Shown here: piece by piece, positions 1 to 5,073 of the stretch
Numbering within the stretch: the first letter of the stretch is position 1
Layout of the letters: the number at the start of each line of letters is the position of its first letter
DNA from: JAGOEF01 sp029564465
Lineage (GTDB): Bacteria > Bacteroidota > Bacteroidia > Bacteroidales > ML635J-15
DNA length: 9,154 bases
NCBI GenBank assembly: GCA_029564465.1
Contig: JAKQPY010000191.1
Coordinates: 1 to 9,154, forward strand
Direction: 5' to 3'
Position numbers and translations under genes: made by a program
The notes under the pieces: model-generated
What the model saw: only the letters and a program-made list of their open reading frames with translations
Database searches by the model: none
Told to the model about the DNA's origin: nothing

Positions 1-1
1 C

Positions 2-139
2 AAAAAAATTGAAATCAAAAAACACGGAAGAAGGGCAATGAGCCTTTTTAAATATGGATTGATTTTTACAGCACATGCTCTATTGAACAGAAATTCAAGG
101 GATTACAATATTTGCTTAAATGTTTTGTCATGTACTTAG
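2..139 (+). CDS. C-terminal tail of a DDE transposase (IS4-like), cut by the window edge
   Basis: An open frame enters from the left edge and ends at TAG 137-139, giving 45 residues. The tail contains K-K-H-G-R-R-A-M-S-L-F-K-Y-G-L and ends in V-L-S-C-T. A basic H-G-R-R segment followed by a short hydrophobic stretch and a terminal L-S-C-T resembles the ends of IS4-type transposases common in Bacteroidota; this is from memory of the family, not a search. The catalytic DDE residues would lie upstream, outside the window. The gene ends 43 bp before the next transposase start. I could not pick out the terminal inverted repeat that should close the element. It could also be a decayed remnant. Confidence 0.5.
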   Translation, partial: KKIEIKKHGRRAMSLFKYGLIFTAHALLNRNSRDYNICLNVLSCT

Positions 140-182
140 AAGAAAATGATAATTTTACAGAATTATTCCAAATTGAACCTGT

Positions 183-749
183 ATGGCAGTTAAGCGAACA
201 CAATATCAAAAAAACGCTATATATTTCTGTACAATAACCTGTTACAAATGGCTACATTTATTTGAAATCACCAATTTGTATTATTATCTGTATTCAGTTT
301 TCGGCACGCTGAAAGATAAATACGGATGCTATTTAAATGGGTATGTAATTATGCCAAATCACATACACCTGTTGATTTATGTTGGAAATGAATCCCCAAT
401 AATTAATGAGGTAATAGGAAATTCAAAACGATTTATTGCCTACGAAATCATCAAAAGGCTTCATGAAAACGCCGAGCATTCATACCTTGAAATTTTATCA
501 AATGGAGTAAACAACAGTGATAGAAAAAATGGTAAAAAACATCAGGTTTTTCAGCCTTCTTTTGATGCTAAATTGTGTTTTAACCAGCAAATGATTGAGG
601 AAAAACTTAAATACATGCATCTGAATCCTGTTTCAAAAAACTGGTCGCTTGCCAATAATTACGTTGAGTACAAGCACTCAAGTTGTCGGTTTTATCAGTT
701 GGGAGAGAAATTGGGAGTTGATGTTTTTCATTATAATGAGTTTTTGTAA
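183..749 (+). CDS. REP-associated tyrosine transposase (RAYT), Y1_Tnp/IS200-like HUH family
   Basis: This is a complete 188-residue single-domain HUH nuclease of the IS200-related RAYT group. Family members cut and rejoin single-stranded DNA at REP hairpins. The HUH motif is M-P-N-H-I-H-L-L at residues 57-64, with His60 and His62 as metal ligands. Tyr144 in K-Y-M-H-L-N-P-V (141-150) aligns by eye with the catalytic tyrosine of E. coli RAYT, which sits in the equivalent Y-I-x-x-N-P-V motif. Residues about 105-120 (D-R-K-N-G-K-x-H) form an insertion I associate with Bacteroidota members. All expected active-site residues are present, so it looks intact. The ATG at 183 is the first in frame and gives a normal N-terminus. 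A possible promoter (TTTTG 123-127, TAATTTTA 150-157) overlaps the previous reading frame. The first REP-like hairpin begins 9 bp after the stop codon, which fits a REPtron arrangement. Confidence 0.87.
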   Translation: MAVKRTQYQKNAIYFCTITCYKWLHLFEITNLYYYLYSVFGTLKDKYGCYLNGYVIMPNHIHLLIYVGNESPIINEVIGNSKRFIAYEIIKRLHENAEHSYLEILSNGVNNSDRKNGKKHQVFQPSFDAKLCFNQQMIEEKLKYMHLNPVSKNWSLANNYVEYKHSSCRFYQLGEKLGVDVFHYNEFL

Positions 750-752
750 ACC

Positions 753-857
753 GGTAACATCCGAGTCCTCTGCGAGTGACTCGGATGGAGAGAAAAATCC
801 TCTGCAAGTGACCCTTTCAGGAAGTGATAAAATACTTGAAAATTGCTTCAATTTAAC
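753..857 (+). repeat. 105-bp direct repeat, copy 1 (includes hairpin A)
   Basis: This unit recurs at 1088-1191 with few differences, mainly around 755-757, within the hairpin loop and near 822-826. It carries hairpin A followed by a GAGAGAAAAATCCTCTGC stretch and an A+T-rich end (ACTTGAAAATTGCTTCAAT). At 798-812, TCCTCTGCAAGTGAC repeats the loop and start of the 3' arm of hairpin A but has no matching 5' arm, so it is a half element. Confidence 0.8.
758..787 (+). repeat. REP-like hairpin, copy A (R type)
   Basis: The arms CATCCGAGTC (758-767) and GACTCGGATG (778-787) pair perfectly over 10 bp. The 10-nt loop CTCTGCGAGT can form an inner CTC/GAG stem with triloop TGC, leaving one bulged T on the 3' side. 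This is the archetype of the R-type copies. It lies 9 bp past the RAYT stop codon. Confidence 0.85.
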
Positions 858-865
858 GCACCTCC

Positions 866-897
866 CGCTCCAAGTCACCGGCTCGGGACTTGGAGCG
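866..897 (-). repeat. REP-like hairpin, copy B (L type, inverted)
   Basis: The arms CGCTCCAAGTC and GACTTGGAGCG form a perfect 11-bp stem around loop ACCGGCTCGG. The loop folds as CCG/CGG with triloop GCT and one bulged A. Read on the minus strand it has the same architecture as copy A, with the bulge on the 3' side. Its stem differs from A by paired, compensatory changes. It is followed after 10 bp by copy C in the opposite orientation. Confidence 0.85.
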
Positions 898-907
898 ACT
901 TCGGTTG

Positions 908-937
908 CATCCGAGTCCTCTGTGAGTGACTTGGATG
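908..937 (+). repeat. REP-like hairpin, copy C (R type)
   Basis: The arms CATCCGAGTC and GACTTGGATG pair over 10 bp with one G-T wobble. The loop CTCTGTGAGT keeps the CTC/GAG inner stem and bulged T. It is preceded by TTCGGTTG (900-907), which is also present immediately before the copies at 1093 and 4993. With copy B it forms an inverted pair of about 72 bp resembling a REPIN/BIME unit. Confidence 0.85.
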
Positions 938-1037
938 GAGAGGAGAATGTGCGCTGCGAACAAGAGGCAATCTGCGCTTTGACAGGCTCGGCACAGGTAT
1001 TTCGACGGGTGGGTAAGAATACGTCTCCGGGTGGGTA

Positions 1038-1063
1038 GATTGCTTCGCTTCACTCGCTATGAC
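1038..1063 (-). repeat. Second dispersed repeat, unrelated to the REP-like hairpins
   Basis: The plus strand reads GATTGCTTCGCTTCACTCGC then TATGAC. Its complement can be read as the peptide V-I-A-S-E-A-K-Q-S, the hallmark of a dispersed repeat that produces spurious proteins in many bacterial genomes (recalled, not searched). The ends ATTGC and GCTAT pair with one mismatch, so it is a slightly decayed palindrome. Confidence 0.6.
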
Positions 1064-1087
1064 TTGTGAGGAAGGTAAATGAGCTTC

Positions 1088-1191
1088 GGTTGCATCCGAG
1101 CCCTCTGCAGTTACTCGGATGGAGAGAAAAATCCTCTGCAAGTGACCCTTTCAGGGAGGGGTAAAATACTTGAAAATTGCTTCAATTTAAC
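1088..1191 (+). repeat. 105-bp direct repeat, copy 2 (includes hairpin G)
   Basis: This is a near-identical copy of 753-857, one base shorter because of a deletion in the hairpin loop. The half element TCCTCTGCAAGTGAC recurs at 1132-1146. Here CCCT-TTC-AGGG also forms a small perfect stem at 1147-1157 that is lost in copy 1. The unit ends 46 bp before the next gene and sits just upstream of its likely promoter. Confidence 0.8.
1093..1121 (+). repeat. REP-like hairpin, copy G (R type, loop shortened by one base)
   Basis: CATCCGAG (1093-1100) pairs with CTCGGATG (1114-1121) over 8 bp. The two loop-proximal pairs seen in copy A are broken and the loop has lost one base, so this copy is partly decayed. 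It is preceded by the conserved TTCGGTTG. Confidence 0.75.
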
Positions 1192-1204
1192 TGAAATAAT
1201 TGTA

Positions 1205-1212
1205 TAGTTTTG
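1205..1212 (+). promoter_or_regulatory. Candidate Bacteroidota -7 box for the phospholipase D-like gene
   Basis: TAGTTTTG matches the Bacteroidota -7 consensus TAnnTTTG exactly and lies 25 bp before the ATG. No TTTG at ideal -33 spacing is visible; the nearest TTG (1177-1179) is slightly far. Confidence 0.4.
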
Positions 1213-1237
1213 AAGCTTGATCGAATAAAACCAAAAC

Positions 1238-2551
1238 ATGAACCGAATTTTAGTCATACTGTTTCTGATACCGGTGCTGGTCAGGGGGCAGCATATACAG
1301 GTGTACTTTAATCAGACTGTTAATAACGCCATTTCGGCGGTTGCCGATGCGCAATACATTGCCCATCCCGACGACAGCATTTGTGCATTTATCGACCGCT
1401 CACAGTCGAGTATCGACATTGCCGTGTGGGATAATGGCAGCGCAAAGATTGTTACTGCGCTGAACAACGCCTACATCCGCGGGATAACAGTGCGCTATAT
1501 ATCGAGTTCGAACAGCCTCAATACAGCACTGTCGGGCTTAAACGCCAATATTCCCGTTCTTGAGCGTGATGCCTCAATCAATACCAATGTGATGCACAAT
1601 AAGTTCATTATCGCTGATGCAACGCGGGTTTTCACCGGATCGATGAACTTCGGAGATGGAAGCATGTTCGACGATTACAACAACTTTCTGATTATCGAAG
1701 ATCAGGCACTGGCGCAAAACTATCTGACAGAATTCAACGAAATGTGGGGAGGCCCAGGGCCAGTACCGAACACAGCCAACAGCAAATTCGGGCCGGACAA
1801 ATCAGATAACACCACGCATAATTTCACAATAGATGCCGGTGCGGTTGAACTCTATTTCTCTCCAACCGATCAAACCACTTCGCATATTATCGATGCCATC
1901 AATAGTGCCGACCATACACTCGATATCGCCATGTTCACTTTCATCAACAACGATTTGGGTGATGCTGTGATAGATGCAAAAAACCGCGGCGTAACGGTAC
2001 GCGCTATTATTGAGAATGTAAATTATATTGGCTCGGAATTTAACGGTCTCATCGATGCCGGAATTATTGCCCTGTCGCACAGCCAGGCAGCCTACGATTT
2101 TCACCATAAATACTGCATTATCGATGCGGGCTTCCCGTCGTCGGACCCAATGGTGGTAACCGGTTCGCATAACTGGACAAATTCGGCAGAGGAAGACAAC
2201 GACGAAAACACCCTGATTATTCACAACCATGAAATTGCAAATGAGTATTCCGAAGAGTTCGGGCAACGTTTTGCCGAGCTGACCGGCACACACACACTGC
2301 AACACTTCGACAAATCGGGCATCCGGGTGTCAGCGAGTTCTCAGTCAGGGGTTTACTCCATACATTCCGACGAGGCATGGCAAAACGCAAGCATCGAAGT
2401 TGTGGATATCGGAGGGCGAATAATTTCGAAAGGTATTTTATCAGGCAATTGCGAAGCCAAAATCGATATATCTGCGCAGCCCGTTGGGTTATACATTGTT
2501 CGTATCAGAAGCAAATCACAGGTGGCAAGTTTTAAGTTATCGAAAGATTAG
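1238..2551 (+). CDS. Exported phospholipase D-superfamily protein with T9SS sorting domain
   Basis: This 437-residue protein carries a signal peptide (residues 1-17, cleavage probably before Gln18). Two PLD repeats follow. The first HxKxxxxD motif is His120/Lys122/Asp127, followed by G-S-M-N (134-137). The second is His289/Lys291/Asp296, followed by G-S-H-N (309-312). Both HKD motifs are complete, so one active site can form between the two halves. The superfamily includes phosphodiesterases acting on phospholipids and nucleases such as Nuc, and the substrate cannot be told from sequence. Residues about 363-437 form a Por/T9SS type A sorting domain with V-V-D-I-G-G-R and G-L-Y-I-V-R-I, predicting export across the outer membrane. 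The ATG start is supported by the signal peptide and by TAGTTTTG 25 bp upstream. It appears to be a single-gene unit followed by a terminator-like stem. Confidence 0.9.
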   Translation: MNRILVILFLIPVLVRGQHIQVYFNQTVNNAISAVADAQYIAHPDDSICAFIDRSQSSIDIAVWDNGSAKIVTALNNAYIRGITVRYISSSNSLNTALSGLNANIPVLERDASINTNVMHNKFIIADATRVFTGSMNFGDGSMFDDYNNFLIIEDQALAQNYLTEFNEMWGGPGPVPNTANSKFGPDKSDNTTHNFTIDAGAVELYFSPTDQTTSHIIDAINSADHTLDIAMFTFINNDLGDAVIDAKNRGVTVRAIIENVNYIGSEFNGLIDAGIIALSHSQAAYDFHHKYCIIDAGFPSSDPMVVTGSHNWTNSAEEDNDENTLIIHNHEIANEYSEEFGQRFAELTGTHTLQHFDKSGIRVSASSQSGVYSIHSDEAWQNASIEVVDIGGRIISKGILSGNCEAKIDISAQPVGLYIVRIRSKSQVASFKLSKD

Positions 2552-2571
2552 GGAGCTAACATCCTGCTATG

Positions 2572-2633
2572 AACTCGTTGGCAATCAATGGGAACGGGTT
2601 TTCGGTTCGGCTGGCGAGTTTGAGTTTTTTTTT
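2572..2633 (+). terminator. Terminator-like stem-loop with T9 tract after the phospholipase D-like gene
   Basis: AACTCGTTGGC (2572-2582) pairs with GCTGGCGAGTT (2610-2620) over 11 bp including three G-T wobbles. The loop is 27 nt with a possible inner GAAC/GTTC stem. Nine T residues follow at 2625-2633, four bases after the stem. This fits an intrinsic terminator for the gene ending at 2551, although the wobbles and the gap weaken it. Confidence 0.45.
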
Positions 2634-2649
2634 GACTTCATTCATATTC

Positions 2650-2679
2650 AACCCGATTCCTCTCCGGTTGACTCAGATG
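2650..2679 (+). repeat. Degenerate REP-like hairpin, copy F
   Basis: The loop and 3' arm, CTCTCCGGTT then GACTCAGATG, match copy E at 4993-5022 in 18 of 20 positions. The 5' arm AACCCGATTC has drifted, so the stem pairs poorly. It is a decayed R-type copy in the same orientation as E, and the two flank the A+T-rich block that holds the nuclease gene. Confidence 0.6.
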
Positions 2680-2684
2680 TGGAA

Positions 2685-2701
2685 TAAATTTGTTACTTTA
2701 G
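2685..2701 (+). promoter_or_regulatory. Candidate promoter for the YhcG/DUF1016 gene
   Basis: TAAATTTG (2685-2692) is an exact TAnnTTTG match and TACTTTAG (2694-2701) is a near match. A TTG at 2668-2670, inside the degenerate hairpin, could serve the second box as a -33 element with a 23-bp gap. Transcription would start about 20-35 bp before the ATG at 2735. Confidence 0.4.
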
Positions 2702-2734
2702 CATTTTAGATAAATATACACAGTTTTGGTTAAG

Positions 2735-3775
2735 ATGACAGAATTCGATATAAAAATACATGAAAGTCTGGTTTATCAAGACATTTGCAACTTAATTGAA
2801 AAATCAAAATCCGGTTTAGCCAGGCTTGTAAATTCCGAATTAACATTGCTGTATTGGCATATCGGCGAGCGCATTAATCGAGAAATCCTTGAAAACAAGA
2901 GAGCAGCTTATGGAAAACAAATTTTGTCGCAGCTTGCGACCGTTTTAATTCAAACCTATGGAAAAGAATTTGAAATCAGGAACTTAAGAAGAATGATTCA
3001 ATTTTCAGAAGTATTTTGTGATGTCGAAAAAGTGTCGCAGGCTGCGACAAAATTATCATGGTCACATTTTATCGAATTATTATCAATCAAAGACGAATTA
3101 CAACGTGAGTTTTACCTCAGTATGGCAATATATGAAGGATGGGGACGAGACTCCTTACGAAAACAGATTTCGTCTATGCTTTTTGAACGAACTGCTATTA
3201 GTGGCAAGCCCGAAGATTTTATAAAAAAGGACTTAACAGATTTACGTGAAAAAAATCAAATCTCACCTGAACTTGTTTTTAAAAGTCCGTATTTTTTAAA
3301 TTTCACCGGACTAAAAGGATATTATTCTGAAAAAACGCTGGAAGATATTCTGATTGGTGAGTTAGAGAGGTTTATTTTGGAATTGGGAAGCGGGTTCTCG
3401 TTTGTTGAACGTCAAAAACGAATGATCATTGATGGAGAAGATTTCTTTTTAGATTTGCTTTTTTATCACCGTAAATTAAAACGATTGGTTGCAATAGAAT
3501 TGAAAATTACAAAATTCAAAGCGGCCTATAAAGGTCAAATGGAGCTTTATCTGGAATGGCTTAACAAATATGAACGTCAAGAAGGTGAAGAAACTCCTCT
3601 TGGATTAATACTTTGCACCGATGGTGGGTCTGAACAGATTGAATTGCTAAAGCTTGATAAATCAGGAATAAAAGTGGCTCAATATTATACCGAATTGCCT
3701 GATAAAAAACTGATTGAAGAACAATTGCGCAAGGCAATTCAAGTTGCAAAAATGCGATTAAACGAAAACAAGTAA
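2735..3775 (+). CDS. YhcG-family PDDEXK nuclease (DUF1016)
   Basis: This 346-residue protein is full length for the family. An N-terminal DUF1016_N helical domain covers about 15-170, with L-Y-W-H-I-G (39-44) and L-S-W-S-H-F (107-112). A C-terminal YhcG PDDEXK nuclease domain covers about 180-335. Candidate catalytic residues are Asp240 (F-F-L-D-L-L-F-Y-H), Glu255 and Lys257 (V-A-I-E-L-K-I), and Gln268, so the nuclease core looks intact. YhcG proteins are scattered by horizontal transfer and are often found near restriction or mobile genes; the cellular role is not established. A TTG nine bases upstream (2726) keeps the frame open, but the ATG at 2735 is the more natural start. The gene is A+T-rich compared with the phospholipase D-like gene before it. 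Two short palindromes (2926-2940, 3034-3048) lie inside it. The next start is 5 bp after the stop, so the two may be cotranscribed. Confidence 0.9.
   Translation: MTEFDIKIHESLVYQDICNLIEKSKSGLARLVNSELTLLYWHIGERINREILENKRAAYGKQILSQLATVLIQTYGKEFEIRNLRRMIQFSEVFCDVEKVSQAATKLSWSHFIELLSIKDELQREFYLSMAIYEGWGRDSLRKQISSMLFERTAISGKPEDFIKKDLTDLREKNQISPELVFKSPYFLNFTGLKGYYSEKTLEDILIGELERFILELGSGFSFVERQKRMIIDGEDFFLDLLFYHRKLKRLVAIELKITKFKAAYKGQMELYLEWLNKYERQEGEETPLGLILCTDGGSEQIELLKLDKSGIKVAQYYTELPDKKLIEEQLRKAIQVAKMRLNENK
2926..2940. repeat. Short palindrome in the nuclease gene, copy 1
   Basis: GTCGCA-GCT-TGCGAC is a 6-bp stem with a 3-nt loop. It encodes S-Q-L-A-T (residues 65-69). It is unusually G+C-rich against the surrounding A+T-rich codons and has a second copy with identical arms at 3034-3048. 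Confidence 0.65.
3034..3048. repeat. Short palindrome in the nuclease gene, copy 2
   Basis: GTCGCA-GGC-TGCGAC has the same arms as copy 1 with a different 3-nt loop. The stem extends one more pair (TGTCGCA/TGCGACA). It encodes S-Q-A-A-T (residues 101-105) in the same reading phase as copy 1, 108 bp downstream. Confidence 0.65.
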
Positions 3776-3780
3776 ATAAA

Positions 3781-4188
3781 ATGGTGGTTAAGAATCTATT
3801 CTGTTTTATTATCTGTTGTTTGTCACTAATTTCATGTAATGGTTTGGAGAAAAAAGTTCAAGGATGCTGGGTTATTGACCAAGCCTATTACAATGGGGAA
3901 CCTATTATTTGGGATTTATATGGTAATGGTTTAGGGTTAGAAAAAGATAAAAAATGTAACTTGCCTTTAATAACAGGAAACAATGATGAAGGAACTGGAA
4001 CTTGGAGGGTTTTTAAAAAAGGAAAAGTCTCATACCTTGAAATAAAACCTAATAATAATTGGATATTCAATCGAACATTTGAGATTCAAAATTTAAAATT
4101 AGTCGGCAATGATAGAACAGGATACTTAATGAAAATGACTTTAGTTTCAGACAGTTTAAAACTTGATTGCACAAGACATGTTTGGTAG
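3781..4188 (+). CDS. Small predicted lipoprotein, possibly lipocalin-like
   Basis: This 135-residue protein starts with a lipoprotein signal: a hydrophobic stretch 5-18 and lipobox L-I-S-C with Cys19 as the lipidation site. The mature part (about 116 residues) contains G-C-W-V-I-D (28-33), G-T-G-T-W-R-V (71-77) and Y-L-E-I-K-P (85-90). An early Gly-x-Trp followed by alternating beta strands and a G-T-W segment recalls the small lipocalin-like lipoproteins common in Bacteroidota, but I do not recognise a specific family. Three further Cys residues (29, 59, 130) could form disulfides. The ATG lies 5 bp after the nuclease stop codon, suggesting a shared transcript. Composition is A+T-rich like its neighbours on both sides. 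No function can be assigned. Confidence 0.7.
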   Translation: MVVKNLFCFIICCLSLISCNGLEKKVQGCWVIDQAYYNGEPIIWDLYGNGLGLEKDKKCNLPLITGNNDEGTGTWRVFKKGKVSYLEIKPNNNWIFNRTFEIQNLKLVGNDRTGYLMKMTLVSDSLKLDCTRHVW

Positions 4189-4238
4189 AATGCCATTAAT
4201 TAAAACTAAAAACTGCAATGTATTGATATTCTGCACTT

Positions 4239-4880
4239 ATGTTAAAAATTAATTTTAAATATCTGCTCATGATAATTCCGGCTTTAGCAATTTCGGAAAT
4301 CTGCTTCTGCCAAAATGATAGTTTCTTTTATAAAACCATTTGCTACGATGAAATAGTCAAACGAACTGATACGACCGATTTATTGCTATATAATTATATT
4401 TATAAAGAAATTGACAAAGACACCATTTCATTTTCGACCAATGTCGTCAATGATTCTATTAAAACAATAAATCAAAATGTTTTAACAGCTATTGACAAAC
4501 AATTATTTTTAGGATTCAAATATTGGATTATTCCATATTCTGAATTAATTAAGTGTATATACCTTGATCAATACAAATTTTTTAAAATTAAAAACACTGA
4601 TATTCATTGCTTTGTCGCAAAGTACTTAATCGTAGATAAGGGTACATTGGTTGTTTATGGTGTCTTTGAAAAAGATAAGATATTGTTTGCAAATATAGAT
4701 TGGGCACCGGCTGACAAATTTTTTGTTGATTTCGAGTTTTATGAAATAAAAAATAGTGGAAATACACTTCAGATTATATGCAATATTGAAAACATATCCA
4801 CACCTTATGGGCTTTCAATAATCGAATTTAATCCTGAGACACATACTGTTACCATAAGTTCGGATAACTCAAATTGGTAG
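4239..4880 (+). CDS. Exported protein of unknown function
   Basis: This 213-residue protein starts with a probable signal peptide (residues 1-24: basic start K3/K7, hydrophobic core 9-18, then I-C-F-C before Gln25). The mature region has many aromatic and charged residues and alternating beta-prone segments, for example T-L-V-V-Y-G-V-F (136-143). There are no further membrane segments and no motif I recognise. It lacks a T9SS tail and a lipobox, so a periplasmic location is most likely. It follows the lipoprotein gene after a 50-bp A+T-rich gap in which I see no clear promoter. Its A+T-rich composition matches the two preceding genes, consistent with a shared acquired block. Confidence 0.65.
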   Translation: MLKINFKYLLMIIPALAISEICFCQNDSFFYKTICYDEIVKRTDTTDLLLYNYIYKEIDKDTISFSTNVVNDSIKTINQNVLTAIDKQLFLGFKYWIIPYSELIKCIYLDQYKFFKIKNTDIHCFVAKYLIVDKGTLVVYGVFEKDKILFANIDWAPADKFFVDFEFYEIKNSGNTLQIICNIENISTPYGLSIIEFNPETHTVTISSDNSNW

Positions 4881-4935
4881 TACTTTGAATCGGTCATGTA
4901 CCATATGGCCCTTTTTGAAAATATAAACCTCTCCC

Positions 4936-4965
4936 GCACCGAGTCACCGGCACGGGACTCGGTGC
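4936..4965 (-). repeat. REP-like hairpin, copy D (L type, inverted)
   Basis: The arms GCACCGAGTC and GACTCGGTGC pair perfectly over 10 bp around loop ACCGGCACGG, which folds as CCG/CGG with triloop GCA and a bulged A. It differs from copy B by compensated stem changes. Its left flank CCTCTCCC resembles the CCTCCC left of copy B. It forms an inverted pair with copy E. Confidence 0.85.
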
Positions 4966-4992
4966 TACGTAAATGGAAATGCAATTCGGTTG

Positions 4993-5022
4993 CATCCGAG
5001 TTCTCTCCGGTTGATTCGGATG
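4993..5022 (+). repeat. REP-like hairpin, copy E (R type)
   Basis: CATCCGAGTT pairs with GATTCGGATG over 10 bp including two G-T wobbles. The loop is CTCTCCGGTT, as in degenerate copy F. It is preceded by the conserved TTCGGTTG and separated from copy D by 27 bp. The D-E pair lies between two convergent genes, where its hairpins could also limit read-through. Confidence 0.8.
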
Positions 5023-5073
5023 GAGAAGAAGCTATGCCAACCGCATCAGGGGTCTGCCACCAGCATTTAATCG

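Larger units (their letters stand above)
750..1237. other. Non-coding repeat cluster downstream of the RAYT gene
   Basis: This 488-bp stretch has no credible gene. It contains four REP-like hairpins (758-787, 866-897, 908-937, 1093-1121), two copies of a roughly 105-bp direct repeat (753-857 and 1088-1191), a short direct repeat CGGGTGGGTA at 1006-1015 and 1028-1037, and a second dispersed repeat at 1038-1063. Open frames crossing it on both strands are made of repeat sequence and lack protein-like character. Base composition is richer in G+C than the RAYT gene to its left. Confidence 0.8.

Noticed and set aside
649..1038. Plus-strand open frame of 129 codons after the RAYT gene
   Set aside because: It overlaps the RAYT gene and then consists of REP-like hairpin sequence; the translation is low-complexity repeat product.
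875..1141. Minus-strand open frame across the repeat cluster
   Set aside because: It is the translation of hairpins and the 1038-1063 repeat, including the telltale V-I-A-S-E-A-K-Q-S peptide, so it is a spurious frame.
750..1200. Possible CRISPR array
   Set aside because: The repeats are bulged palindromes in both orientations with irregular spacing and repeated rather than unique intervening sequence, and no cas gene is present.
1802..2305. Minus-strand open frame of 167 codons
   Set aside because: It is wholly antisense to the phospholipase D-like gene, with no recognisable domain.
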